The translations under genes were made by a program, and so were the position numbers. Shown here one piece after another: positions 1 through 8,254 of a stretch of DNA of 64,000 bases. The stretch's first letter is position 1, and every line of letters begins with the position of its first letter. Below the pieces are notes generated by a model. That model was not told the DNA's origin, did no database searches, and worked only from the letters and a program-made list of their open reading frames with translations. The stretch comes from Oscillospiraceae bacterium (GTDB taxonomy: Bacteria > Bacillota > Clostridia > Oscillospirales > Acutalibacteraceae). The stretch is taken from positions 62,001 to 126,000 of the forward strand of contig CAJTCS010000002.1 in NCBI GenBank assembly GCA_910574995.1, given 5' to 3'.

Positions 1-1
1 G

Positions 2-262
2 GTGCCCACCCGTATCGATCCGGACATGGCGGCTTCCGCCGTGCGGGGCCATGAAATGGAGCATGTGGCCCACGAACAGGCGAAGGCCCAGCGGGAGGAC
101 CGTAAGGTGGTCAGCCAGAGCGTGACACTGCATACGGACATCTGCCCCGAGTGCGGCAAGACCTATATTTCCGGCGGCACCACCCGCACTGTGACGAAAG
201 CGGACGCGCAACAGCCCCAGCAGGCGGAGGAAGAGAGGGGAGAAGCCCCTGCCGTTGCATGA
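2..262 (+). CDS. SprA-like putative zinc metalloprotease, C-terminal part
   Basis: The window opens inside this gene, so only the last 86 residues or so are visible. They contain HEMEH near residue 17, which fits the HExxH zinc-protease motif, in a setting (VRGHEMEHVAHEQAKA) that resembles the SprA-related family of small Firmicute proteins of unknown physiological role. A CPECGKTY segment follows, with one CxxC pair that might bind metal. The C-terminus is Gln/Glu-rich and looks disordered. The family call is from memory of the motif arrangement; catalytic activity is inferred only. The GTG at position 2 is probably not the true start. Confidence 0.55.
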   Translation: MPTRIDPDMAASAVRGHEMEHVAHEQAKAQREDRKVVSQSVTLHTDICPECGKTYISGGTTRTVTKADAQQPQQAEEERGEAPAVA

Positions 263-290
263 CCTAAATGAAAAATCCTGCTGCGGTTGC

Positions 291-326
291 AAAGGCCCTG
301 GGAGAGCGCCCCAGGGCCTTTGTGCG
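291..326 (+). terminator. Rho-independent terminator after the SprA-like gene
   Basis: Arms AAAGGCCCTGG (291-301) and CCAGGGCCTTT (311-321) form an 11-bp stem with a 9-nt loop. The T-run after it is short and interrupted, so termination may be partial. Confidence 0.6.
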
Positions 327-384
327 TTTCGCCTGTTCTTTCTGGTATACACCAGGGGAATTTGGCGGAAATCCCTTTTTTGCA

Positions 385-431
385 GGATAAAAAGGGCGTA
401 GCTTGCATTTTATCCCGGCAGGGATTATAAT
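385..431 (+). promoter_or_regulatory. Promoter of ilvE with overlapping inverted repeat
   Basis: TTGCAT at 403-408 and TATAAT at 426-431 are separated by 17 bp. A perfect inverted repeat, GGATAAAA (385-392) and TTTTATCC (408-415), overlaps the -35 box and spacer and could be an operator. The regulator is unknown. The leader before the ATG is only about 65 nt, too short for a T-box. Confidence 0.6.
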
Positions 432-502
432 GAAAGAACAGAGAAAACAGCCTGGGCCCTGCCTTTGTGGCAATAGGCCAAGGCAGAAAGCGGTGTTGCA
501 AA

Positions 503-1573
503 ATGCAGGAAATCCGGATAGAACTTACCAAAACCCCCAAAGCAAAGCCTGCGGACCAATCTAAGCTGGGCTTTGGCAGAATATTTACCGACCACATGTA
601 TACCATGTCCTATAACCCGGAAAAGGGCTGGCATGACCCCCGTATCGAGCCTTACCACCCCATCCAGCTGGACCCGTCTGCCATGGTGTTTCACTATGGG
701 CAGGAGATGTTCGAGGGCCTGAAAGCCTACCGGGCCGGGGATGGCCGTACCCTGTTGTTCCGGCCCGACCGGAACATTGCCCGGGCCAACAACTCCAACC
801 GGCGCATCTGCATCCCAGAGGTCCCAGAGGACGACTTCTTGAATGGCCTGAAGACCTTAGTCGGCATCGAGAAGGATTGGATCCCTACCGCGCCGGGCAC
901 CTCTTTGTACATCCGCCCCTTCATCATTGCCACAGACCCCTTCCTGGGGGTGCGGCCTTCGGATACCTACCTGTTCATGATCATCCTGTCCCCCTCTGGG
1001 GCTTATTATGAAAGCGGGCTAGACCCGGTGAAGATCTGGATTGAGGACGATTATGTCCGGGCCGTGCGGGGCGGTATCGGCGAGGCCAAGACCGGCGGCA
1101 ACTATGTGGCCAGCCTGAAGGCCCAGGTGAAAGCCCACGACGAGGGTTACTCCCAGGTGCTGTGGCTGGACGGCGTGGAGCGCAAGTATATTGAGGAAGT
1201 GGGCGCCATGAACATCTTCTTCAAAATCGGCGGCAAGGTGGTTACGCCCATGCTCAACGGCAGCATTTTGCCCGGCGTAACCCGTGCTTCCTGCATCGAC
1301 TTGTGCAAACACTGGGGCATGGAGGTGGAAGAACGCCGTGTCACGGTAGACGAGTTGGTGGCTGCGGCTAAGGACGGCTCTTTGGAGGAGTGCTGGGGCA
1401 GCGGCACTGCGGCGGTCATCTCCCCGGTGGGGGCCCTGCGTTATGGGGACGATGTGATGGAGATATCCGGCGGGGGTATCGGGCCTGTCAGCCAGAAGCT
1501 GTACGACACCGTCACCGGCATCCAGACCGGCAAGGTAGAAGACCCCTTCGGCTGGATAGTAGAGGTGGAGTAA
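503..1573 (+). CDS. ilvE: Branched-chain amino acid aminotransferase
   Basis: A PLP-dependent class IV aminotransferase of 356 residues that interconverts leucine, isoleucine and valine with their 2-oxo acids in the cytoplasm. The family block HYGQEMFEGLKAYR lies near residues 63-76. The PLP lysine sits in KTGGNY (about Lys196), followed by QVLWLDG and the IEEVGAMN block typical of type II BCATs. Length is normal. The ATG at 503 is chosen over an in-frame GTG at 467 because homology begins there, although its ribosome site is weak. It stands alone behind its own promoter, with no ilv or leu genes nearby. Confidence 0.93.
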   Translation: MQEIRIELTKTPKAKPADQSKLGFGRIFTDHMYTMSYNPEKGWHDPRIEPYHPIQLDPSAMVFHYGQEMFEGLKAYRAGDGRTLLFRPDRNIARANNSNRRICIPEVPEDDFLNGLKTLVGIEKDWIPTAPGTSLYIRPFIIATDPFLGVRPSDTYLFMIILSPSGAYYESGLDPVKIWIEDDYVRAVRGGIGEAKTGGNYVASLKAQVKAHDEGYSQVLWLDGVERKYIEEVGAMNIFFKIGGKVVTPMLNGSILPGVTRASCIDLCKHWGMEVEERRVTVDELVAAAKDGSLEECWGSGTAAVISPVGALRYGDDVMEISGGGIGPVSQKLYDTVTGIQTGKVEDPFGWIVEVE

Positions 1574-1743
1574 CACGCCCGTGCCCCTGGCCTGGCAGAC
1601 AGGGGGGAGCACTCGTCGGGGGCGGGGCTGCTGTGTACCACACAGGCAAACGCCTTGCTATGTAAAGCGTTGCCGTCCAACAGCCGGCCGGGCGCAGGAA
1701 GGGCTGGAACCCCGGCCCCCGATTGTCGAAAAAAGGAATCGCG

Positions 1744-1780
1744 CAGGGGCTTGGCAGTTGCCGGGCCCCTCTTTTCTTAC
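1744..1780 (+). terminator. Terminator in the 308-bp gap after ilvE
   Basis: AGGGGC...GCCCCT arms enclose a smaller inner stem and are followed by CTTTTCTT. Upstream of it, 1574-1743 holds GC-rich sequence, including an imperfect hairpin around 1647-1676 (GGCAA/TTGCC arms), but no gene or recognisable RNA. Confidence 0.65.
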
Positions 1781-1817
1781 GATTTTCTTAGTATGCGCCC
1801 CAATGCCCCAGGCCCGG

Positions 1818-1847
1818 TTTACAGCATGGCGTGGTTTATGCTATAAT
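1818..1847 (+). promoter_or_regulatory. Promoter of the YbhN-like flippase gene
   Basis: TTTACA (1818-1823) and TATAAT (1842-1847) are 18 bp apart. This rules out the upstream GTG at 1831 as a start, since transcription would begin downstream of it, near 1853. Confidence 0.65.
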
Positions 1848-1881
1848 CCCAGACAGGAAAATATATACGTTTCAGAAAGGG

Positions 1882-2979
1882 ATGACCCACCCAGTGACGG
1901 AAGAAAAAAACACCACAGCCCCGGAAAAAAAGAAAAAAATCCCCTGGGGGCTTTTGTACATTGCCGCTACGATTGTGGCCGTGCTGCTGTTTGGCCTTTT
2001 GAACCAAGAGTTTGGCAATGTGTTTGCCACCATTGCCGGGCTGACCCCCGGGTTCCTTACCTTGGCCATCCTCATCAGCCTTGTTTTTTTCGGCTTTGAG
2101 GGCGGCATCATCCGCCTGCTTATGCGAAGCCAACATATCCCCATGACCTGGGGATCCAGCATCAAGATCGGGCTGATCGGTATCTATTATTCCTATATCA
2201 CCCCCAGCTCTACGGGGGGCCAGCCCATGCAGGCGGCCTACTTGCGCCGGGATAAGATACCTGTGGGCCTGTCTACAGCTGTGCTGCTGATGAAATTCTT
2301 TTGCTACCAATGCGCTTTCGTGTTGTGCTCGGTGGTGTTCTATTGCACCCTGCACGATAAGCTTTCCCAGGAAAACCCGGGTATTTTGCCTCTCATTTGG
2401 CTGGGGCTGGTGATAAACGGCGGGTCCATCCTGTTTTTTGCGGCCTTGTTTATCAAGCCTATCTTCCATGTCATCTGTCGCTTTGCCAAGTGGCTGGCCG
2501 GGCGCTTCGCTTTCCTGCGCCAGCGGTTCCGCCTGGCAGAAGCCATAGACGGGTTTGAAACGGATTTCGGCAGCTTCACCGACAATTTCTCAGAGAAGAA
2601 AGGCAGCGTAATCTGGGGCGTTGTGCTATCCATCCCCCAGTTCTTCTTGCAAATGAGCGTTATCTATTTCATTTTCCGTGCCTTTGGCTACCAGCAGCCT
2701 GGATATTGGGAGATTGTAGGCATACAAAGCCTTTTGCAGGTGTCGGTATCCTTTATGCCTATGCCCGGGGCCTCCGGCGCCCAAGAGCTGGGTTTTTCCA
2801 GCTATTTCAGGCCCTATTTTGTCAATAACGATTTGTATGCCGCTGTGATGGTATGGCGATTCTTCACCTATTACCTGGTAGTCATCGCCGGGGCCTTGCT
2901 GGTGGTGGTTGACCAGTTCTTGTACCGTAGGCGCAGGCTGCGCGAGCATTTGGGGGAAGGTACAGAAAAGAGATACTAA
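1882..2979 (+). CDS. YbhN/UPF0104-type flippase-like membrane protein
   Basis: A 365-residue polytopic protein of the lysylphosphatidylglycerol-synthase TM region / UPF0104 superfamily, whose members are membrane proteins linked to lipid synthesis or flipping. A short charged N-terminus (KKKKIPW) leads into about eight hydrophobic segments. The family-typical TPSSTGGQPMQAA block lies near residues 110-122, and PMPGASGAQELG follows later. There is no soluble LPG-synthase domain, so it is the flippase half only. The ATG at 1882 is chosen because the promoter lies between it and the alternative GTG; AGAAAGGG abuts it, which is unusually close. The transported lipid is unknown. Confidence 0.75.
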   Translation: MTHPVTEEKNTTAPEKKKKIPWGLLYIAATIVAVLLFGLLNQEFGNVFATIAGLTPGFLTLAILISLVFFGFEGGIIRLLMRSQHIPMTWGSSIKIGLIGIYYSYITPSSTGGQPMQAAYLRRDKIPVGLSTAVLLMKFFCYQCAFVLCSVVFYCTLHDKLSQENPGILPLIWLGLVINGGSILFFAALFIKPIFHVICRFAKWLAGRFAFLRQRFRLAEAIDGFETDFGSFTDNFSEKKGSVIWGVVLSIPQFFLQMSVIYFIFRAFGYQQPGYWEIVGIQSLLQVSVSFMPMPGASGAQELGFSSYFRPYFVNNDLYAAVMVWRFFTYYLVVIAGALLVVVDQFLYRRRRLREHLGEGTEKRY

Positions 2980-3045
2980 AAATATACGCACGATATTTTA
3001 TTGAGTTTTACGAATATTTTTCTTGATTATTTACGGAAAGATGCA

Positions 3046-3074
3046 TTGACATTTTGCGGAAAATACTATAAAAT
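3046..3074 (+). promoter_or_regulatory. Promoter for the BlaI-like repressor gene
   Basis: Consensus TTGACA (3046-3051) is followed after 17 bp by TAAAAT (3069-3074). The leader of about 170 nt to 3252 is GC-rich and contains imperfect inverted arms at 3148-3165 and 3208-3224 related to the MITE-like end described at 54984. No operator palindrome was found. Confidence 0.6.
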
Positions 3075-3252
3075 ATATTACAAGGCGAAGCCGGCGTGGC
3101 GGCTGGCCGGCCCTGGTATACCGGCAAAGGGGCTTAGGCGGCTGCCTGGGGTTTGTTTGGAAAAGAGCAATATACTGCCTGTATAGGGCGAGAGGGGAAT
3201 GCTTGCGCTTTTTCAAACAGGCCCTGAATCATTTGTAAAGGAGTTTTCCGCC

Positions 3253-3660
3253 ATGAAAAGAAAAAAGGCGCATCATCTCACCAATTCCGAGCTGGTGCTT
3301 ATGGAGATCCTGTGGGAAGCGGGCCGCCCCCTGTGCAGGCCCGACATAATAGCCGCCGCTGTATCAGAGAGCGGGGAGCCCCTCTTTGCTGTCAGTTCTT
3401 TCCATCTCCTAATCAACGACCTGCTGGCAAAAGGCTACATTCGCGTGACGGACGGTACCGGCCGGGGACGGAAGCATGCCCGTAGCTATGCCCCCACCCT
3501 TACGCGCAACCAGCACTTTGCCCTGCAGATTACCCGTTCTAGCACCTTCACCCCCGAGGATATCCCCGATATCGTCTGTTCTTTGATACAGTATGCGGAT
3601 GTGGGGGACCCAGAGCCGGTGTTGCAGAAAATCGGAAGGCAGACGGGCGCCCGGGTGTGA
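3253..3660 (+). CDS. BlaI/MecI/CopY-type winged-helix repressor
   Basis: A 135-residue protein whose first 75 residues match the BlaI/MecI/CopY winged-helix fold (LTNSELVLMEILWEAGRPL, then a LLINDLLAKGYI recognition/wing region). Such proteins repress beta-lactamase or metal-export genes as dimers and are usually inactivated by a BlaR1 sensor protease. No blaR1, beta-lactamase or copper gene lies nearby, so the target is unknown. The C-terminal dimer region is shorter and divergent. The start at 3253 has AAAGGAG about 9 nt upstream. It is a single-gene unit closed by a strong terminator. Confidence 0.7.
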   Translation: MKRKKAHHLTNSELVLMEILWEAGRPLCRPDIIAAAVSESGEPLFAVSSFHLLINDLLAKGYIRVTDGTGRGRKHARSYAPTLTRNQHFALQITRSSTFTPEDIPDIVCSLIQYADVGDPEPVLQKIGRQTGARV

Positions 3661-3691
3661 ACGTAGAGGCCAATAGGCAAGCATGGACAGG

Positions 3692-3727
3692 AAAAGGCCG
3701 CGCGGCCGGAAAGCGCGGCCTTTTTTG
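3692..3727 (+). terminator. Strong rho-independent terminator
   Basis: AAAA-GGCCGCGC ... GCGCGGCC-TTTTTT. The A-run on the left makes it potentially bidirectional. Confidence 0.9.
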
Positions 3728-3781
3728 TTGTGCCCCCGGCGGGCCGTGGCATAGACGTTTGTGAATTCTTCTTCCAGCCCC

Positions 3782-3810
3782 TTGCCATGGCGCTGGAAAT
3801 GTGGTACTCT
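3782..3810 (+). promoter_or_regulatory. Probable promoter of the amino-acid ABC operon
   Basis: TTGCCA and TACTCT separated by 17 bp, about 60 nt before the permease start. Confidence 0.45.
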
Positions 3811-3872
3811 AAAAAAGCGGGCGTTAGCAGTCTCGGCATGTAAGTGCCAAATTGGGGAAAGGGGCGCGGGAT

Positions 3873-4550
3873 ATGAGCGGACATGTGTGGGAGGTCGTCG
3901 CAGACTCCTTCATGAAAATTTTGTTGCCGGGGCTTACCATCACCATCCCCCTTACCGTGATCGCCTTTTCCATTGCCATGGCTATTGCCGTGGCAATGGC
4001 CATGGTACAGTTTGCGGGGGTGCCGGTGCTTAAGCAGCTTGCCCGCTTTTACATATGGGTGTTCCGGGGCACCCCGCTGCTGGTGCAGCTGTTCGTGGTG
4101 TTTTACGGGCTGCCCAACGTGGGTATTTTGATAGACCCCTTCCCAGCGGCAGTGCTGGTGTTCTCTTTGAACGAGGGCGCCTATTGCGCCGAGATTGTCC
4201 GGGCGGCACTAGAGGCTGTGCCCGCTGGCCAGCTGGAGGCAGGCTATTGCGTGGGCATGTCCTACCTGCAGACTATGCGGCGTATCGTGCTGCCCCAGGC
4301 CATGCGTACGGCCTTCCCTTCCTTGTCCAATTCCCTCATCGCCATGGTGAAGGACACCTCTTTGGCCTCTAACATCACGGTGGCGGAGATGTTCATGGCA
4401 ACTCAGCGCATCGTAGCCCGCACCTATGAGGCCCTTCCCCTGTATATCGAAGTGGGCCTTATATACCTGTTGTTCTCCACGGTGTTGACAAAACTTCAAC
4501 AGGTGGGGGAAAGGAAGCTGGGGGCCTATACCGCAAAGGAGGGCCGGTAG
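3873..4550 (+). CDS. Polar amino acid ABC transporter permease
   Basis: A 225-residue integral membrane subunit of the His/Gln/Arg-type (HisM/GlnP) family. It has several hydrophobic helices and the EAA loop EAGYCVGMSYLQTMRRIVLP, which contacts the ATPase. It forms the membrane channel with the downstream ATPase and lipoprotein receptor. The ATG at 3873 has GGGGAAAGGGG just upstream; a TTG at 3852 lies before that Shine-Dalgarno sequence and is rejected. The stop codon abuts the next start, so the genes are cotranscribed. Gene order (permease, ATPase, receptor) is reminiscent of cystine-type systems, but the substrate cannot be fixed from sequence. Confidence 0.88.
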   Translation: MSGHVWEVVADSFMKILLPGLTITIPLTVIAFSIAMAIAVAMAMVQFAGVPVLKQLARFYIWVFRGTPLLVQLFVVFYGLPNVGILIDPFPAAVLVFSLNEGAYCAEIVRAALEAVPAGQLEAGYCVGMSYLQTMRRIVLPQAMRTAFPSLSNSLIAMVKDTSLASNITVAEMFMATQRIVARTYEALPLYIEVGLIYLLFSTVLTKLQQVGERKLGAYTAKEGR

Positions 4551-5291
4551 ATGATATTGGAAGTGAAAGGCATACGGAAATCTTTTGGCGCTCTGGAGGT
4601 TTTAAAGGGTGTAGACCTCCAGGTGGACCAGGGGGACGTGGTGGCGATTTTAGGGCCCAGCGGCTCGGGGAAGACCACTTTGCTGCGGTGCGTCAATTTT
4701 TTAGAATATGCCCAGGCCGGGCGGCTGGTTTTTGACGGCCAGCCCTATGACCTCTCGAAGATAACCAAGAAGGAGATAGGGGCCCTGCGGCGGAAGACCG
4801 CTTTTGTGTTCCAGAACTATAACCTGTTCCTCAACAAGACAGCCCTGCAAAATGTGACCGAAGGGCTTATCGTGGCCCGGAAAACGCCCAAAGCCCAGGC
4901 TGTGGAAATTGGGCAAAAAGCCCTTGCCAAGGTGGGCCTTTCCGACCGGGCGGACTACTTCCCCAGCCAGCTTTCCGGCGGGCAGCAGCAGCGGGTTGCT
5001 ATCGCGCGGGCCTTGGCAACAGGGCCGGAAATCATCTTCTTCGACGAGCCTACCTCGGCCCTGGACCCAGAGCTGACCGGGGAGGTGCTGTCCGTCATGC
5101 GGGACCTGGCGGAGGAGGGCATGACCATGCTGGTGGTCACCCATGAGATGGGATTTGCCCGGAACGTTTCCAATAAAGTGGTCTTTATGGAAGACGGCGT
5201 GGTGGTAGAGGCGGCCCCTTCGAAGGAGTTTTTTGAAAGCCCAAGGTCGCGGCGGACCCGGGATTTTTTACAGCTCATCCAACAAGAATAG
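4551..5291 (+). CDS. Polar amino acid ABC transporter ATP-binding protein
   Basis: The cytoplasmic ATPase (246 residues) that powers import through the preceding permease. Walker A GPSGSGKTT is at residues 35-43, the signature LSGGQQQR near 141, Walker B IIFFDEPTSAL near 161, and the H-loop in VTHEM. All catalytic motifs are intact and the length is standard for GlnQ-type proteins. It starts immediately after the permease stop, implying translational coupling. A short GC hairpin just after its stop may reduce read-through into the receptor gene. Confidence 0.92.
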   Translation: MILEVKGIRKSFGALEVLKGVDLQVDQGDVVAILGPSGSGKTTLLRCVNFLEYAQAGRLVFDGQPYDLSKITKKEIGALRRKTAFVFQNYNLFLNKTALQNVTEGLIVARKTPKAQAVEIGQKALAKVGLSDRADYFPSQLSGGQQQRVAIARALATGPEIIFFDEPTSALDPELTGEVLSVMRDLAEEGMTMLVVTHEMGFARNVSNKVVFMEDGVVVEAAPSKEFFESPRSRRTRDFLQLIQQE

Positions 5292-5308
5292 CCCCTGGCG
5301 GGGCTTTC
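5290..5308 (+). terminator. Short hairpin between ATPase and receptor genes
   Basis: AGCCCC-TGGC-GGGGCT followed by TTCC. The T-run is poor, so it is more likely a processing or attenuation hairpin than a full stop. The rest of the gap to 5438 shows no clear promoter. Confidence 0.4.
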
Positions 5309-5438
5309 CAAAAATCCTCGTTTGCGCCGCATTGGCGGTATTGCCAGCCCTTCTGGGCGGCGGCTTTGGGGGGCGCCTCTTAGGCATATATACCAAAACA
5401 ATACATAAAGATTTAACAGTTTGAAAGGGGAAACAATT

Positions 5439-6278
5439 ATGCGAAGAAGAGCATGGACAGTTCTATTTGTAGCGGGCTTGCTCGTCACGCTGGCCCTGGC
5501 GTGCTGTAGCGCCACCAGTTCCACAGTCTCCACGTCTTCCACCGCGTCCATGGTGGAAGAGGCCGGCCTGCTGGCCCAGATCCAGGAAAAAGGGGAGATC
5601 ACTGTGGCCATGGAGGGCACCTGGGCCCCCTGGACCTACCATGACGAGGAAGACAACCTAGTGGGCTACGACGTGGAGGTGGCCCAGAAGATTGCGGAAA
5701 AGCTGGGTGTGAAGGCCAACTTTGTAGAAGGCGAGTGGGACGGCCTGCTGGCTGGCCTGGAGAGCGGCCGGTATGACCTGATGGTCAACGGCGTCAGCGT
5801 GGACGAGGAGCGCCGGGAGAAGTATGACTTCAGCATCCCCTATGCCGCCAACCGTACTGCGGTCATCGTCCGGGGCAGCGACGATTCCATCACCAAAATG
5901 GAGGATTTGGAGGGCAAGCACACTGCCAATACCATCTCCAGCACCTATGCTAAAACAGCCCGGTCATATGGGGCGGAGGTTACCGCTGTGGACGACTTGA
6001 ACCAGACCTTTGAACTGCTGTTTGCTGGGCGCATAGACGCTACGTTGAACGACGAGGTAGCTTATTATGATTATATGAAAGCCCACCCGGACGCAGATAT
6101 CAAGATAGCCGTGTTGACCGACGACGCGGTAGACGTGGCCATCCCCATGCGCAAGGGGGAGGAGACCAGGGCGCTGCGGGAAGCTGTGGACAAGGCTTTG
6201 ACCGAATTGGGCGAGGATGGCACCCTGTCGGCCCTTTCTGAAAAGTATTTTGGTGTGGACATCTCCCAGACAAAGTAA
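5439..6278 (+). CDS. Amino acid ABC transporter substrate-binding lipoprotein
   Basis: A 279-residue periplasmic-binding-protein type 2 receptor, lipid-anchored outside the membrane. The signal peptide ends in a lipobox (LALAC), followed by a Ser/Thr-rich linker. The mature domain opens with the family pattern GEITVAMEGTWAPWTY and contains GYDVEVAQKIAEKLG and DLMVNGVSVDEERREKYDFS. It delivers substrate to the permease/ATPase pair encoded just upstream. The start at 5439 has GAAAGGGGAA about 7 nt before it; a GTG-like start at 5421 is rejected. Ligand specificity is unknown, most likely a polar amino acid or cystine. Confidence 0.88.
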   Translation: MRRRAWTVLFVAGLLVTLALACCSATSSTVSTSSTASMVEEAGLLAQIQEKGEITVAMEGTWAPWTYHDEEDNLVGYDVEVAQKIAEKLGVKANFVEGEWDGLLAGLESGRYDLMVNGVSVDEERREKYDFSIPYAANRTAVIVRGSDDSITKMEDLEGKHTANTISSTYAKTARSYGAEVTAVDDLNQTFELLFAGRIDATLNDEVAYYDYMKAHPDADIKIAVLTDDAVDVAIPMRKGEETRALREAVDKALTELGEDGTLSALSEKYFGVDISQTK

Positions 6279-6397
6279 GCCGGCCCACAGGGGAGGCGAA
6301 GGCTTTCAAGGAGATGCCCGGCTTATGGCCCCCTGCTTTTTGTAAGAGTTTGAGAAAATTTTACCGAATTTTTTGCGGGGATTTTCAGTTTAGGCTC

Positions 6398-6426
6398 TTG
6401 TAATCTTGTGGAAAATGCATTAAAAT
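6398..6426 (+). promoter_or_regulatory. Promoter of gap
   Basis: TTGTAA and TAAAAT with a 17-bp spacer, about 40 nt before the gap ribosome site. Confidence 0.6.
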
Positions 6427-6469
6427 AAAGGAAGCCAAAACCCTATACCAATTTCAGGAGGTTTTACCA

Positions 6470-7483
6470 ATGTCTGTTAAAGTTGCAATCAATGGTTTCG
6501 GCCGTATTGGCCGCCTGGCTTTCCGCCAGATGTTCGGCGCTGAGGGCTATGAGATCGTAGCCATCAACGACCTGACCAGCCCCAAGATGCTGGCCCATCT
6601 GCTGAAGTACGACTCTGCCCAGGGCCGCTATGCCCTGTGCGATAAGGTGGAAGCCGGCGAGGATTCCATCACCGTAGACGGCAAGACCATTAAGATCTAC
6701 GCTGAAAAGAACGCGGCCGACCTGCCCTGGGGCGAGATCGGTGTGGACGTAGTACTGGAGTGCACCGGCTTCTACTGCTCGAAGGACAAGAGCCAGGCCC
6801 ATATCGACGCTGGCGCTAAGAAGGTTGTCATCTCCGCTCCCGCTGGCAGCGACCTGAAGACCATTGTTTACAGCGTAAATGAGAAGAACCTGACCGCTGA
6901 CGATAAGATCATCAGCGCGGCTTCTTGCACCACCAACTGCCTGGCCCCCATGGCCGACACCCTGAACAAGTATGCCCCCATCCAAAGCGGCATCATGACC
7001 ACTGTCCACGCTTTCACCGGCGACCAGATGGTCCTGGACGGCCCCCATCGTAAGGGTGACCTGCGCCGCGCCCGCGCCGCAGCTGTGAACATCGTTCCCA
7101 ACAGCACCGGCGCTGCTAAGGCTATCGGCCTGGTCATCCCCGAATTGAACGGCAAGCTGATCGGCTCTGCCCAGCGCGTACCCGTACCCACTGGCTCCAC
7201 CACTATCCTGGTGGCGGTCGTCAAGGGCGAGAACGTGACAGTCGACGGCATCAATGCCGCCATGAAGGCTGCCGCTTCTGATTCCTTCGGCTACACCGAA
7301 GAGCCCCTGGTGTCCTCCGATATCATCGGCATCACCTATGGCTCCCTGTTCGACGCTACCCAGACCATGGTTACCGAGATCGGCGACGGCTTGTATCAGG
7401 TCCAGGTCGTGTCCTGGTATGACAACGAGAACAGCTACACCAGCCAGATGGTACGCACCATTAAGTACTTTGCTTCCATCTAA
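6470..7483 (+). CDS. gap: Glyceraldehyde-3-phosphate dehydrogenase, type I
   Basis: The glycolytic NAD-dependent enzyme converting glyceraldehyde 3-phosphate and phosphate to 1,3-bisphosphoglycerate (337 residues). The N-terminus [16 protein letters not shown] is the dinucleotide-binding loop. The catalytic cysteine lies in SCTTNC (about Cys153), and [18 protein letters not shown] and the C-terminal WYDNENSY block are intact. AGGAGGT sits at ideal spacing. It is a one-gene unit between its own promoter and a strong terminator. Its strongly biased, repetitive codon choice suggests very high expression. Confidence 0.97.
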   Translation: MSVKVAINGFGRIGRLAFRQMFGAEGYEIVAINDLTSPKMLAHLLKYDSAQGRYALCDKVEAGEDSITVDGKTIKIYAEKNAADLPWGEIGVDVVLECTGFYCSKDKSQAHIDAGAKKVVISAPAGSDLKTIVYSVNEKNLTADDKIISAASCTTNCLAPMADTLNKYAPIQSGIMTTVHAFTGDQMVLDGPHRKGDLRRARAAAVNIVPNSTGAAKAIGLVIPELNGKLIGSAQRVPVPTGSTTILVAVVKGENVTVDGINAAMKAAASDSFGYTEEPLVSSDIIGITYGSLFDATQTMVTEIGDGLYQVQVVSWYDNENSYTSQMVRTIKYFASI

Positions 7484-7520
7484 GGTCGGATTTACAAGGC
7501 GCTGCCTCTAAAACGGCATA

Positions 7521-7565
7521 AAGAAGGGCCCCATGGACAAGCTCTGTGGGGCCCTTCTTATTTTC
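7521..7565 (+). terminator. Strong terminator after gap
   Basis: AAGAAGGGCCCCA ... TGGGGCCCTTCTT followed by ATTTT: a 13-bp perfect stem. Confidence 0.9.
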
Positions 7566-7591
7566 GGTTTGACAAAGCGGGGTTGGGAGGA

Positions 7592-8197
7592 ATGGATCAG
7601 AAAACGGAAGAGTCCAGGATAGCGTACAATAAAATTGCGGCAGGATATGATATGTCGAAGGAGGGGCGGTATACCAGGTTCCACATCCGGGAGCTGGCTG
7701 GCATGGCCGTTTTGCGGGAAGAGGATGTTGTTTTGGATGTAGCGTGTGGGAATGGGGCTTTGTTAGGGGAATTGTCAGGCAGGGTGAAAATCCAGGCAAA
7801 TGGGATCGATATAGCGGAAAACATGATCCGTGAGGCAAAAAGACGTTACCCCCATATGCATTTTGAGGTAAAGCCGTGCTGCCCGCTTGCGTGGGGGGAT
7901 GAAAGCGTGGATGTTATAACGGTATGCTGCGCGTTCCACCATTTTCATGATCCGCGGGGATTTGTGCGGGAATGCAAAAGGGTTTTAAAGAAAGACGGCG
8001 CTGTGTATGTCGCAGACCCGAATTTTGGTGTGGCGCTTAGGTTTTTTGCGAATAAATTATGGTTTCCTTTTTCAAGAAGCGGGGATGTGAAAGTATACAG
8101 CCAAAAAGAGTTGAGGGCATTTTTTGACCAGGCTGGTTTTAGAAACGTGCAGGTTTATGGAAAAGGCCGGGGGGTGTTCCTTAAAGCGGAAAAATAA
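7592..8197 (+). CDS. Class I SAM-dependent methyltransferase
   Basis: A 201-residue small-molecule methyltransferase of the UbiE/type-11 kind. Motif I is VLDVACGNGALL (about residues 46-57), followed by an acidic IDIAENMIREAKRRYP segment and the motif-IV-like DVITVCCAFHHF. The C-terminus has the usual strand pair. Its substrate is not evident. Codon use is less GC-biased than in the neighbouring gap, hinting at more recent acquisition. The ATG at 7592 directly follows GGGAGGA; an upstream TTG (7583) is the alternative. No obvious functional link to its neighbours. Confidence 0.75.
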   Translation: MDQKTEESRIAYNKIAAGYDMSKEGRYTRFHIRELAGMAVLREEDVVLDVACGNGALLGELSGRVKIQANGIDIAENMIREAKRRYPHMHFEVKPCCPLAWGDESVDVITVCCAFHHFHDPRGFVRECKRVLKKDGAVYVADPNFGVALRFFANKLWFPFSRSGDVKVYSQKELRAFFDQAGFRNVQVYGKGRGVFLKAEK

Positions 8198-8211
8198 GGG
8201 CGGGTTTAGGG

Positions 8212-8240
8212 TTTATATAGAAATTAAAAAGTAGTATACT
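8212..8240 (+). promoter_or_regulatory. Promoter of the nucleotidyltransferase gene
   Basis: TTTATA and TATACT with a 17-bp spacer, followed by GGGAGGGG and the ATG at 8255. Confidence 0.55.
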
Positions 8241-8254
8241 AGGGAGGGGTATTT

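Noticed and set aside
432-502. T-box or other leader RNA for ilvE
   Set aside because: Only about 65 nt separate the promoter from the start codon; no specifier or T-box sequence seen.
1574-1743. tRNA or small RNA between ilvE and the flippase gene
   Set aside because: Hairpins present, but no T-loop GTTCGA, cloverleaf spacing or promoter for a separate RNA.
3001-3186. 61-codon open frame upstream of the BlaI-type gene
   Set aside because: It starts before the TTGACA...TAAAAT promoter, has no ribosome site and reads like leader sequence.
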